Of a stretch of 64,000 nucleotides of DNA, positions 15,774 through 24,350 are shown one piece after another. The notes below the pieces were generated by a model that was given only the letters and a program-made list of their open reading frames with translations, was not told where the DNA came from and did no database searches. A program made the position numbers and the translations under genes. The stretch's first letter is position 1. Each line of letters begins with the position of its first letter. The stretch spans positions 1 to 64,000 of the forward strand of contig JANQED010000120.1 in the NCBI GenBank assembly GCA_028278545.1, written 5' to 3'. The stretch is from Anaerolineales bacterium (GTDB lineage: Bacteria; Chloroflexota; Anaerolineae; Anaerolineales; UBA11858).

Positions 15774-17690
15774 CTATGGTTTTAAATGCTTCTTAAAGAA
15801 GTCGGTGATGGCGTTGTAGCAGGTGACCCTGTTTTCGAATTTGAGCACGTCGTGGCCCTCGTTTTCGAACATCAGGTATTCGATTTCTTTGCCGATAGAA
15901 CGCAGGTGCTCAACCAGGTCGCGCGATTCCTGTTCCACGACGCGCGGGTCGTTTTTGCCCTGGATGACCAGCATCGGTGCGCCAAGATTCTCGATGTGAG
16001 TGCGCGGCGACCGTTCGATTAGATCAGCGCGTTCTTCGGGGATATCGGGATCGCCGATGGCGATTTTGAAATAGGGTTTCCAGGTTTCGGGAATGCGTTC
16101 GCTGAAGGTGATCAGGTCGTACGGGCCGAACATGTCGCAGGAGGCGGCCCAAAGTTCAGGGTGGCGCGCGGCTAAGGTGAGGGTCATATAGCCCCCATAG
16201 GAGCGACCGACCACCGCGGCCCTGGAAGTGTCGAGGCGGGAGTCCTTGGGGAGCACTTCCGTCATGGCGTGGACGTGATCGAGGCGGTCGTCGCCGCCCC
16301 AATCGCGGTCGACCTTTTTCGTGTAGCTCAAGCCGTAGCCCGTGGAGCCGCGCACATTTGGAACGAAGACGGCGAAACCGTTGAGCGTGAGGAATTGGAT
16401 CAAGGGCATCGAGAACCAGGCAAAATCGGGACGCTCCTGGCCTTGGGGTCCGCCGTGGATGTAGTAGACCACCGGGCGGGGGCCTTCGAATCCGAGGGAG
16501 TCAGCGGGCATATACAAGCGCGCGGAAATGCGCAACCCGTCAAAGCTGGTGTATGAAGCGTCCTGCCCTGGAGAGAGTAAATCCCCGGGGATTGCCAGGA
16601 TCTTTTCATTGGTTTGCCGAGTGATGTTTTGGCGGTCTGCTCCTGCGATCAGGTAGATCTGGGTTGGCGAGGTCGCCGTGGAGAAGGATAGAGAGTAAGA
16701 ATCGCTCGCTTTTTCCCAATGGATATGCTCAAGCACGCCATTGGAGATTTCCCCGCGGCCGACCAAAACGGTTCCCAGGTTGAATTCTAAGGCCTGCTCG
16801 TCAAAAGTGCCCTCGTAAACCCAGTCTGCGCCATCGATATTGAATTTGGCTAGAAAACGATCTCCTTGTAAGTGTTCCAACCCCACGAATTCGCCCATGC
16901 CCTCATGGAGCGCGCCCTTGATAGGCACTGGTTTGACATTTTCGGGGGAAGCAAGATCAAAATAGCACAGCCCGCCCGTGTCTTCGAAAAGCGTCGTGAA
17001 AAGCAGCAGACCAGTTTCGTCCCGCACGAAGTGGCTGTTCCCCATACCGGTCAAGGGGTATTCTTCGTCGGGTTGACGCTCATCGATCGGCGTGCCGAAG
17101 AGCGTTTTGACTGTTCCAGCCTCTTCGGCATCCCACAATGAAACCAAATGATCTCCCATGGAGTACCCTTCGAGAAGAATGACTTTGCGGTGGTCTTTGC
17201 TGACGCCATCGATGTGCCCACCGTAAACACTGCTATCAAGTTTTTTAATTGCGCCAGTCTCGAGGTTCACTTGAAGCGCGGTGTTGAGCGGTTCGTGATG
17301 GGATGCGGCTCGAAAGTAGGCCAGGTTTTCTTTAGGGTAGGTTTTACTGCAGAAAAAGCGATGATCTGCAAGCATTTCGTCGAAGGCGGGCTCGGGATAG
17401 CCGCCTTCGATGGGGATGAACACGGGTTTGTAATCTTCATTGCCGTCTTGGTCGATCATGACCAGGATTTTGTCCAACTTGGGGAAGACTTGAAACAGTT
17501 TACCTTCTACTAAATGGGGATTTTGGAGGGCGATCTCTGGCGGCAGCAGCGGTTCGGGCACACTGCCGCCTTTGTCCATGACATATAAGCTCAAATGCCC
17601 GCTGATGTTGCTGACGAAGTAGATGCGCTCTCCAATATGCTGAGGCACCAGAAAGAGACGCGCAGAGAGAAATGATTCTATACGGTACAT
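15774..17690 (-). CDS. S9 family prolyl oligopeptidase-like peptidase
   Basis: A 638-residue serine peptidase of the acyl-aminoacyl/dipeptidyl peptidase group. Residues about 20-370 form a beta-propeller and about 385-638 the alpha/beta-hydrolase domain. The triad is readable: Ser497 in GRSYGGYMT, Asp581 in GKNDPRV and His613 in NEGHDV, with the oxyanion HGGP at 412-415. No signal peptide is seen, so it probably degrades peptides in the cytoplasm. It stands alone between TrmI and a small membrane protein gene. Confidence 0.92.
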   Translation of the reverse strand: MYRIESFLSARLFLVPQHIGERIYFVSNISGHLSLYVMDKGGSVPEPLLPPEIALQNPHLVEGKLFQVFPKLDKILVMIDQDGNEDYKPVFIPIEGGYPEPAFDEMLADHRFFCSKTYPKENLAYFRAASHHEPLNTALQVNLETGAIKKLDSSVYGGHIDGVSKDHRKVILLEGYSMGDHLVSLWDAEEAGTVKTLFGTPIDERQPDEEYPLTGMGNSHFVRDETGLLLFTTLFEDTGGLCYFDLASPENVKPVPIKGALHEGMGEFVGLEHLQGDRFLAKFNIDGADWVYEGTFDEQALEFNLGTVLVGRGEISNGVLEHIHWEKASDSYSLSFSTATSPTQIYLIAGADRQNITRQTNEKILAIPGDLLSPGQDASYTSFDGLRISARLYMPADSLGFEGPRPVVYYIHGGPQGQERPDFAWFSMPLIQFLTLNGFAVFVPNVRGSTGYGLSYTKKVDRDWGGDDRLDHVHAMTEVLPKDSRLDTSRAAVVGRSYGGYMTLTLAARHPELWAASCDMFGPYDLITFSERIPETWKPYFKIAIGDPDIPEERADLIERSPRTHIENLGAPMLVIQGKNDPRVVEQESRDLVEHLRSIGKEIEYLMFENEGHDVLKFENRVTCYNAITDFFKKHLKP

Positions 17691-17720
17691 GAGGGTTCCT
17701 TTTGTAGTATATTGTGAAAC

Positions 17721-17993
17721 TCAGCCTGCTTCACTCATATCGACCAGGCTTAACCAGTATCCAATAGCTAACGCTACGATGCTCCCCAAGGCGGCCGTAC
17801 CCAAATACAGTGGCCCCAAACTGAAGAAAGCCCAATTCCAGTGGACGCCCAAACTATGTCCGCCCCAAAAGCCCAACCAGGCTAAGAGCAGATAGAGCAG
17901 CAATCGGCCCGGCCCACCTCCGCGCCACAAGTGAAAGAGCGCGCCGAGTAAACTGGAGATCAAAAAACCGATGAATAAACTGGGAAGTGTCAT
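17721..17993 (-). CDS. Small membrane protein
   Basis: A 90-residue protein of unknown function with three predicted membrane helices (about 3-22, 30-48 and 58-83) and a Trp/Gly/His-rich loop around residues 42-56. It lies 30 bp upstream of the S9 peptidase gene on the same strand and may share its transcript. The gene is plausible from codon pattern and hydrophobicity, but no family was recognised. Confidence 0.55.
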   Translation of the reverse strand: MTLPSLFIGFLISSLLGALFHLWRGGGPGRLLLYLLLAWLGFWGGHSLGVHWNWAFFSLGPLYLGTAALGSIVALAIGYWLSLVDMSEAG

Positions 17994-18104
17994 AGGGTTA
18001 GTATATCATCGCAGGGGTTGAAAGTGTGCAGCCTGCGTTTCATGATAGAGAAGTTCAACTTCTGCTTCTAGTGAAATTGAACTTCTTGGTTGAATCACAA
18101 CATG

Positions 18105-18578
18105 CTATGCTTCGTAACTGGGGATGGTTTTCAGTTCATCGAAGAAATAGTTCTTATCTTCTTCTTTTTCAATGGCCTCGCCAGCATCTTGGGCTATGCG
18201 GATATAGCCGGCAGTTTTAGCGACATCGCCCGAGACAGAACATGCGCGCGCCAGAGCTTCATAGGCAAAGGCGAGGTCGAAATCCCCGATATCGTTCTCC
18301 TGGCAATGATCGAGGCTGCTTTGGGCGTATTTGAAAGCCATCACACCGAAACCTAAAACCGCATAAACGCGGGAGATCTGCCAGTCGCCGCGAGCAAAGT
18401 TTATCGGTTCGCCGATCTTGCCCCAGTGGTAGCGTGAGGCATGGGCTGTGTGGATCATCTCAAGATCTTCAGCTTTCGTGCGATCCGGTTTATCGAGCAG
18501 GGTCCATGTGCCGTTGAAACAGTCGACCGCGAATTTGCGGTGCATTTCTTCCGCGGTCATCTTCTTCTCTTCAGTCAT
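18105..18578 (-). CDS. Conserved TPR-like hypothetical protein
   Basis: A 157-residue soluble protein. It begins with an acidic stretch, then KFAVDCFNGTWTLLDK and HASRYHWGKIG, followed by two or three TPR-like helix pairs (GDFDLAFAYEALARA, then AIEKEEDKNYFFDELKTIP). I recall this pattern from widespread uncharacterised proteins of Actinobacteria and Chloroflexota; the function is unknown. The open frame extends 43 codons upstream into mnmA, but the ATG at 18578 has AGGAAG at the right distance and begins 16 bp after the mnmA stop. It is therefore the last gene of the iscS-mnmA operon. Confidence 0.8.
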   Translation of the reverse strand: MTEEKKMTAEEMHRKFAVDCFNGTWTLLDKPDRTKAEDLEMIHTAHASRYHWGKIGEPINFARGDWQISRVYAVLGFGVMAFKYAQSSLDHCQENDIGDFDLAFAYEALARACSVSGDVAKTAGYIRIAQDAGEAIEKEEDKNYFFDELKTIPSYEA

Positions 18579-18594
18579 TGTGCTTCCTTTCGTT

Positions 18595-19677
18595 CTATTG
18601 GATGATGCCGCCGCCCAGGCAGGTGTCGCTATCATAAAACACAGCTGCCTGACCAGGTGTGATATCGCGTAGCGGTTCGTCGAATTCGATGTGTACGCCT
18701 CCATCATCTAGTGGTTTGACCAGCCCCCAGGCGGGCTGCGCTTTATAGCGGATCTTAACCTGGGCTCGAAAGGCTTCTTTGGGGGGCGCCCCGGAGATCC
18801 AGTTTACCTCACGGGCTGTAAGCTGGCTGCTGCCCAAGAATCCCCTGGGGCCAATGATGAGGGCATTGTTGCCGGTGTCTTTTCGGACTACGTAGAGCGG
18901 CTCTGCGGCAGCAATGCCTAATCCGCGCCGCTGGCCGATGGTGTAGAAAGCCAGGCCCTGATGCTGGCCCATTTCCTCGCCATCCGTACTCAGAATCGGG
19001 CCTGGTTTGCTGGTTTCTGGGGCGTTCCGCTCCAAGAAGGCTCGATAAGTGCCATTCCCTAAGAAACATAGATCCTGGCTGTCCGAACGTTCTGCGACGG
19101 GTAATTGATATTTTCTGGCTAACTCACGCACTTGAGGCTTGCTGTACTCTCCCAACGGGAAGCATGCCTTGGCAAGCTGCCTCTGGTTGAGTACGTGCAG
19201 CACGTACGATTGATCCTTTTGATCGTCGATGGCTTTAAGTAGTTCAATCTGGGAGCCATCTGCTTCCTGCTTCCCCTTCCCTGCTTTCCTGAGGCGTGCA
19301 TAATGACCGGTCGCCATGAAGTCAGCCCCCAAAGTCAGAGCCTGGTTCAACAGAAATCCCCAGCGGATGTGTCGATTACAGACTAAGCATGGATTGGGTG
19401 TAGAGCCTGCTTGGTAGCCGTCGATGAAGTATTGCACCACGGTCTCGCGGAACACATTTTTGGCATCCACGGCGTAGAAAGGGATTTCCAACTGTGCCGC
19501 CACCCTGCGGGCCAGGTTCATAGCATCAATGGTGCAGCAGCGGTTTTCGCTTTCGCTGCCTGATTCGCTCCACAGCCGCAGCATCATCCCAATAACGCGA
19601 TAGCCGCCCTCTTTCAATAAAGTGGCGGCAACCGAGCTATCCACACCGCCTGACATGGCAACAACTACTGTCGTCAT
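18595..19677 (-). CDS. mnmA: tRNA-specific 2-thiouridylase
   Basis: MnmA (360 aa) puts sulfur on U34 of tRNAs for Lys, Glu and Gln. It has the PP-loop ATP motif SGGVDSS at 9-15, the catalytic Cys97 in NPCLVCN and the second, persulfide-forming Cys204 in SQDLCFLG, then the usual central and beta-barrel C-terminal domains. It lies 80 bp downstream of a cysteine desulfurase gene on the same strand, the enzyme that supplies its sulfur. Residues 131-145 form a slightly longer polar insertion than usual. Confidence 0.95.
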   Translation of the reverse strand: MTTVVVAMSGGVDSSVAATLLKEGGYRVIGMMLRLWSESGSESENRCCTIDAMNLARRVAAQLEIPFYAVDAKNVFRETVVQYFIDGYQAGSTPNPCLVCNRHIRWGFLLNQALTLGADFMATGHYARLRKAGKGKQEADGSQIELLKAIDDQKDQSYVLHVLNQRQLAKACFPLGEYSKPQVRELARKYQLPVAERSDSQDLCFLGNGTYRAFLERNAPETSKPGPILSTDGEEMGQHQGLAFYTIGQRRGLGIAAAEPLYVVRKDTGNNALIIGPRGFLGSSQLTAREVNWISGAPPKEAFRAQVKIRYKAQPAWGLVKPLDDGGVHIEFDEPLRDITPGQAAVFYDSDTCLGGGIIQ

Positions 19678-19757
19678 AGCATGATTACCGGAAATGGTGG
19701 CTTCACCGGGGCAGTCTGTACTGATTTCACCGAAGATGATGCCATTCTAAACGAGGT

Positions 19758-20921
19758 TTACTGGTTCAAATCTCGATTTCGTTCCACAAGCGCAGGCAAT
19801 ACCTCTAGGAATTTGTCCACCTCTGCCGGAGTAGTTTCTTTGCCGACGGTCACTCGCAGGGAGCCAAGCCCCCATTCGGTGGGTAAACCCAAGGCCGTGA
19901 GCACGTCGGATGGCTCGGGATTGCCGGTCTTGCAGGCCGAGCCAGAAGAACAGGCAAAGCCCTGGACATCCAACAGCATGAGCAGATTATTGCCATCTAC
20001 CGCTTTGAAGGCGAAGCTGGTGTGGTTGGGCAGGCGCTCGGCGGGGTGGCCAGTCAGTTGAGTATAAGGAACTTCCTCTAAGACCCTCCCTATAATGCGA
20101 TCTCGCAGTGCTTGCACATAAGCTTGACGGGGTTCATGATCTTCTTGAGCCAGCCGAAACGCCTCCGCCATCCCGACGATGTAAGGTACGTTTTGGGTGC
20201 CGGCCCGCAACCCCGATTCTTGTGAGCCGCCGGTTTGATTGGGATATAGTGGGGTTCCTCTGCGCACAAATAATGCCCCCACGCCTTTCGGCCCGTAGAA
20301 TTTATGCGCTCCGAGAGCCAAAAGATCGACGTTGAGTTCCTGCACATCCACGGGTAAGTGCGCAGCTCCTTGAACTGAGTCTGTATGGAAGGGAATACCC
20401 TTTTCGCGGCAGACGGCACCGATCTCGGCGATGGGGTTGATCGTGCCGATTTCGTTGTTGGCATGGATGACAGAGACAATTGCGGTGCTGGGGCGTAAGT
20501 GTTCCTTGATGGTTTCAGGGTTCACCACGCCATGCTCATCAATGGGCAGGTATTCCAACTCAAAGCCAAAAAGGTCAGCAAGCTGTTGCGCTGTATGGGA
20601 TACAGCATGGTGTTCAACCGGGCTGATGAGAATATGATCCGCGTTACGCACTTGACGAGCTGCCCAGGCCGCACCGCGTAGGGCCAGGTTGTCGCTTTCC
20701 GAACCGCAGGAGGTGAAGACGACTTCCTGCGGCAGGCAGTTGAGACCCTGAGCAATCGTCTCGCGGGCGCTTTCTACAGCGGCTTCTGCTTGTTGCCCAT
20801 AGATGTGCGTTGATGAAGGGTTGCCATAAAATTGATCGAAGAATGGCAGCATGGCTTCCTTCACCTTAGGATCAACAGGGGTGGAAGCGGCATAATCGAG
20901 ATAAACTTTGTCTGATATCAT
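19758..20921 (-). CDS. iscS: Cysteine desulfurase (IscS/NifS type)
   Basis: A 387-residue PLP enzyme that takes sulfur from cysteine and passes it on as persulfide. The PLP lysine is Lys207 in GAHKFYG; EHHAV at 103-107 gives the ring-stacking His, and the catalytic Cys is Cys330 in SSGSACKTG, with another Cys at 324. The class I loop and the sequence around the active site fit NifS/IscS rather than SufS. The downstream mnmA makes tRNA thiolation the most likely main use; no Fe-S scaffold gene is nearby, although it may serve cluster assembly too. Confidence 0.93.
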   Translation of the reverse strand: MISDKVYLDYAASTPVDPKVKEAMLPFFDQFYGNPSSTHIYGQQAEAAVESARETIAQGLNCLPQEVVFTSCGSESDNLALRGAAWAARQVRNADHILISPVEHHAVSHTAQQLADLFGFELEYLPIDEHGVVNPETIKEHLRPSTAIVSVIHANNEIGTINPIAEIGAVCREKGIPFHTDSVQGAAHLPVDVQELNVDLLALGAHKFYGPKGVGALFVRRGTPLYPNQTGGSQESGLRAGTQNVPYIVGMAEAFRLAQEDHEPRQAYVQALRDRIIGRVLEEVPYTQLTGHPAERLPNHTSFAFKAVDGNNLLMLLDVQGFACSSGSACKTGNPEPSDVLTALGLPTEWGLGSLRVTVGKETTPAEVDKFLEVLPALVERNRDLNQ

Positions 20922-20977
20922 CGCCGCCGATTATAGCATGTTCCTGCGGGCCTTCAGACGCCAAAATCTGCTCCCTT

Positions 20978-20986
20978 TGATATAAT
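20978..20986 (+). promoter_or_regulatory. Extended -10 promoter of the phosphohexomutase gene
   Basis: TGATATAAT is a perfect extended -10 element (TG-N-TATAAT). No good -35 is seen at the expected distance, as is usual for extended -10 promoters. It lies 31 bp before the ATG, which has a strong GGAGG at 21009-21013. Confidence 0.55.
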
Positions 20987-21017
20987 ACCCTCGCTTACTA
21001 TTTGCTCTGGAGGTCAA

Positions 21018-22439
21018 ATGACTCAGGAAATCAAATTTGGTACTGACGGTTGGCGGGGCAAGATCGCCGAGGATTACACTTTTGCCAATGTACGTCGCTG
21101 TGCACAGGGATTCGCGGCTTATTTGCTAAAGAACGGTCACGGAAATAAGTGGGTGATCGTAGGCCATGACAAACGTTTTCAAGGCGAAGACTTTGCTGTG
21201 GCAGTCGCAGAGGTTTTGGCCGGGAACGGGTTGCGGGTTTATTTAACGGATGGGGCTTCACCTACACCGGTGATCTCTTATTCGGTCGTCGCCCGGAATG
21301 CTGTTGGGGCCGTCAATATCACGGCATCACACAACCCATATTACGATAATGGCTTCAAGGTGCGTGATGAAAATGGGGGTGCAATTGACCCCGAAGGGCT
21401 GAAAGAGATCGAAAGCTTCGTTCCTGCAACTGAAGCTGAGGTCAAACGCCTGGGTTTGGCCGAAGCGAGGAGGCAAGGATTCGTCAGCTACTTTGATCCT
21501 GACCCGGAGTATATCGAACACATCAAAACCCTGGTCGATTTGCAGCCCATCAAAGATGCCGGCTTGAAAATATTGGTCGAGCCCATGTGGGGCAACGGTG
21601 CCGGGTGGTTTCCCAAGTTGCTGGCGGGTGGAAAAACCGAAGTTATCGAAATACATAACACTCGCCATCCTCTATTTCCTGAAATGAGCCGCCCGGAGCC
21701 GATCCCTCCCAACATTGATGTTGGTTTGCGGGCTACGATAGAACACAATGCTGACGTATTATTGATTAACGATGGCGACGCAGACCGGGTTGGTTTTGGG
21801 GATGAAAATGGTCAATTCATCAATCAGCTACGGGCGTATGGCCTGCTGGCGTATTATCTGCTAGAAGTGCGTGGGGAGCGCGGGCCAATTGTCAAAACCA
21901 TTTCTACTACCAAAATGCTCAACAAATTGGCCGAGGTCTACGATGTGCCGGTTCACGAGACCGGTGTTGGCTTCAAGTATGTGGCCCCTAAGATGCTGGA
22001 AACCCAGGCCCTCGTCGGAGGTGAGGAATCAGGGGGTTACGCTTTCCGCGGCCACGTGCCGGAGCGCGATGGCATCCTGGCGGGTTTGTATTTCCTCGAT
22101 ATGATGGTCAAGCTGGCGCGCAAGCCCTCCGAACTTCTTGATTTGCTCTTTAGCAAAGTTGGCGCGCATTACTATGACCGCATCGATACCCCTTTCAAGG
22201 GCGAACGTCAAGAGAAGATCGACCGCATCCTTTCCGCTGACCCGGAGAGCATCGGTGGTTTGAAGGTAACGGGTTTGATCACCATCGATGGGTACCAGTT
22301 CCAGTTGGAAGATGGCGGTTGGCTGCTCATTCGGTTCTCGGGTACCGAGCCGATCATTCGTGTATACTGCGAAACCACTCACGAAGATGAAGTTCAGGCT
22401 ATTCTTGAAGACGGGTTGAAAATTGCGGGCATCAAATAA
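21018..22439 (+). CDS. Phosphoglucomutase/phosphomannomutase family protein
   Basis: A 473-residue alpha-D-phosphohexomutase that moves phosphate between C6 and C1 of a hexose through a phosphoserine. The phosphorylated serine is Ser104 in [11 protein letters not shown], the Mg site is DGDADR at 252-257, and the C-terminal phosphate-binding loop is RFSGTEP near 440. Whether glucose, mannose or glucosamine phosphate is preferred cannot be read reliably. It has its own extended -10 promoter and strong ribosome-binding site, and heads a run with tatD and a polyprenyl synthase gene. It could feed sugar nucleotides to the glycosyltransferases in the window. Confidence 0.9.
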   Translation: MTQEIKFGTDGWRGKIAEDYTFANVRRCAQGFAAYLLKNGHGNKWVIVGHDKRFQGEDFAVAVAEVLAGNGLRVYLTDGASPTPVISYSVVARNAVGAVNITASHNPYYDNGFKVRDENGGAIDPEGLKEIESFVPATEAEVKRLGLAEARRQGFVSYFDPDPEYIEHIKTLVDLQPIKDAGLKILVEPMWGNGAGWFPKLLAGGKTEVIEIHNTRHPLFPEMSRPEPIPPNIDVGLRATIEHNADVLLINDGDADRVGFGDENGQFINQLRAYGLLAYYLLEVRGERGPIVKTISTTKMLNKLAEVYDVPVHETGVGFKYVAPKMLETQALVGGEESGGYAFRGHVPERDGILAGLYFLDMMVKLARKPSELLDLLFSKVGAHYYDRIDTPFKGERQEKIDRILSADPESIGGLKVTGLITIDGYQFQLEDGGWLLIRFSGTEPIIRVYCETTHEDEVQAILEDGLKIAGIK

Positions 22440-22475
22440 GGGTCAGGTGTCACGTGTCATTGGAATAGTTGACCC

Positions 22476-23285
22476 ATGATGCTCACTGACACGCATTGCC
22501 ACTTATATTTTGACGCCTATGATAAGGATCGGGACGCTGTTCTCAGGCGAGCGTGGGAGGCGGGGGTCGAGCGGATTCTGGTCCCGGGCATCGACCTAGC
22601 TTCCAGCCGCGCCGCCATTGAGCTGGCCGAGGCACATGAGCGGGTTTTCGCTGCGGTTGGCGTTCATCCCAACTCGGCAACAACTTGGGACGCTCAGACT
22701 TTGGGCGCGTTGGAGCTTTTGGCGAAGCACCCGAAAGTCGTCGCTATTGGCGAGATTGGACTGGATTACTATCGCGACCGGGCGCCGCGTAGCCTGCAAA
22801 AGCGCGTCCTTCGGGAACAGTTATCCCTGGCGGGACGCCTCCAACTTCCGGTGGTGATCCACACCCGAAATGCCAGTCCGCAGGATCGGGCTTGTTTTGC
22901 AGATATTTTAGGGATCATCAGCGAAATGCGCGCAGAGCTATCTGAAGATCGCCCTGGGGTATTCCACTCATTTTTAGAAAGTGAAGACGAAGCCTTGCAA
23001 TCTTTGGAGCAAGGTTTCTATGTTGGTATTACTGGCCCTGTGACATTCAAGAATGCCCATGAGCTACGAAGTGTAGTCTCAAATGCCCCGCTGGATCGTC
23101 TCTTGATTGAGACCGATGGCCCGTTCCTCGCCCCCCACCCCCATCGTGGGAAGCGGAATGAGCCGGCGCATGTCTACTACGTTGCTGAGAAGATCGCCCA
23201 AGTTCTCGGTCAGGCGCCTCGGGCGCTTGCCGAAGCCACTACGGCGAACGCAGGGCGTTTATTTCAATGGAGTAATTCTGGTTGA
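22476..23285 (+). CDS. tatD: TatD family metal-dependent hydrolase
   Basis: A 269-residue TIM-barrel hydrolase of the TatD DNase family. Metal ligands are visible in TDTHCHL at the N-terminus, GEIGLDYY (Glu) near residue 92, VIHTRN (His) and the terminal ETDGPFL (Asp). Family members degrade DNA or act in DNA repair and quality control; the exact substrate is uncertain. Two adjacent ATG codons could start it (22476 or 22479). Its stop codon overlaps the start of the next gene, so the two are translationally coupled. Confidence 0.9.
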   Translation: MMLTDTHCHLYFDAYDKDRDAVLRRAWEAGVERILVPGIDLASSRAAIELAEAHERVFAAVGVHPNSATTWDAQTLGALELLAKHPKVVAIGEIGLDYYRDRAPRSLQKRVLREQLSLAGRLQLPVVIHTRNASPQDRACFADILGIISEMRAELSEDRPGVFHSFLESEDEALQSLEQGFYVGITGPVTFKNAHELRSVVSNAPLDRLLIETDGPFLAPHPHRGKRNEPAHVYYVAEKIAQVLGQAPRALAEATTANAGRLFQWSNSG

Positions 23286-24244
23286 GTAATCGCTTTTTTG
23301 TTTTGGTTGAAGATAGGATCCAACAGGTGGAGCGGCTTATGCGCGCCCAGGTGGATGATCACCATCCTGATCTGCTCACGGTCATTGAGCACCTGGTATC
23401 CTCGGGCGGAAAGCGCGTTCGCCCCGCGGTGACGCTGCTTACGGGGGAAATGCTCGGTGCTGACCCTGATCGGTTGGTGATTTTGGCGGCCTCCATCGAG
23501 ATGCTGCACACCGCCACCCTGGTTCACGACGATCTGATTGACGGTTCGTTGCTGCGGCGGGGTATCCCAACTGTAAACGCCCAGTGGTCCCCTGCTGCGA
23601 CTGTCCTGGCAGGGGATTATATTTTCGCCCGGGCTGCCGAATTAGCCGCTCAAACGGACTCGGTGGCGGTGATGAAGAGTTTTGCAGAGACTCTGGCAAC
23701 GATTGTCAATGGTGAGATCACCCAGATGTTCGCCAGTCGCGGTGTGTCGAGTCGGGATGATTACTATCAACGCATCTACGCCAAGACAGCCTCGATGTTT
23801 GTCTTAGCCACCAAATCCGCCGCCCTCATTAGCCAGAGCGATGAAGTGATCGTTGACCGTATTCGCCAGTTTGGCTATGAGATCGGTATGGCTTTCCAGA
23901 TCGTTGATGATATCCTGGATTTTACAGGCGAACAGCAGGAAGTGGGCAAGCCGGTGGCCAGCGATCTGCGGTCTGGGTTGGTGACTCTGCCCGCGATTTA
24001 TTATCGGGAGGACAACCCCGATGATCGGGATATGGAAGCTGTCTTGCGGGGTGAGTTCAGCAGCGATGGCCGCATGAAGCGTTTGGTGAAAGCTATTCGT
24101 AGAAGTGGCGCGATCCAGCGCGCCCTGGAGGAGGCCCGTCAATATGTTGATCGTGGCTTCGAATATCTTGAACAAATGCCTGACGGAGTCGAGCGCCAGG
24201 CTCTGTTTGAATTGGGGAGCTATATCGTCGATCGCCAGATATGA
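23282..24244 (+). CDS. Trans-polyprenyl diphosphate synthase
   Basis: A 320-residue prenyl-chain elongating enzyme that joins isopentenyl units to allylic diphosphates, probably for quinone or carrier-lipid side chains. The first Asp-rich motif is DDLID in LVHDDLIDGS, the second is DDILD in QIVDDILDFTG. The residues before the first motif suggest a medium-to-long product (C30-C50 type) rather than GGPP, but this is a guess. The start appears to be TTG at 23282, overlapping the tatD stop, with GGAG about 10 nt upstream; the next in-frame Met is 19 codons later and would lose a conserved helix. Confidence 0.9.
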   Translation: MSNRFFVLVEDRIQQVERLMRAQVDDHHPDLLTVIEHLVSSGGKRVRPAVTLLTGEMLGADPDRLVILAASIEMLHTATLVHDDLIDGSLLRRGIPTVNAQWSPAATVLAGDYIFARAAELAAQTDSVAVMKSFAETLATIVNGEITQMFASRGVSSRDDYYQRIYAKTASMFVLATKSAALISQSDEVIVDRIRQFGYEIGMAFQIVDDILDFTGEQQEVGKPVASDLRSGLVTLPAIYYREDNPDDRDMEAVLRGEFSSDGRMKRLVKAIRRSGAIQRALEEARQYVDRGFEYLEQMPDGVERQALFELGSYIVDRQI

Positions 24245-24263
24245 GCGTTTTTTGGGATGGAAT

Positions 24264-24295
24264 CAAAACGCCGTGCTGAGAGGCGCGGCGTTTTG
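24264..24295. terminator. Bidirectional intrinsic terminator
   Basis: A 13-bp nearly perfect stem (24264-24276 with 24283-24295) has an A-run on its left side and a T-run on its right, so it can stop the prenyl synthase transcript and the converging beta-lactamase-like gene. Confidence 0.75.
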
Positions 24296-24350
24296 GTATT
24301 AAAACCGGTCGTATTCCATCTTGCTGGGGAGTTCGAAATTGGGGGTTATT

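Noticed and set aside
18049-18086. 10-bp inverted repeat after the 157-aa gene
   Set aside because: Arms match well (AGAAGTTCAA type) but there is no T tract and the 18-nt loop is long; not clear as a terminator or operator.
22441-22475. Short repeat-like GTGTCACGTGTCA stretch before tatD, and a CTGACC-like stretch at 51521-51550
   Set aside because: They look like remnants of dispersed intergenic repeats but only single copies are seen here.
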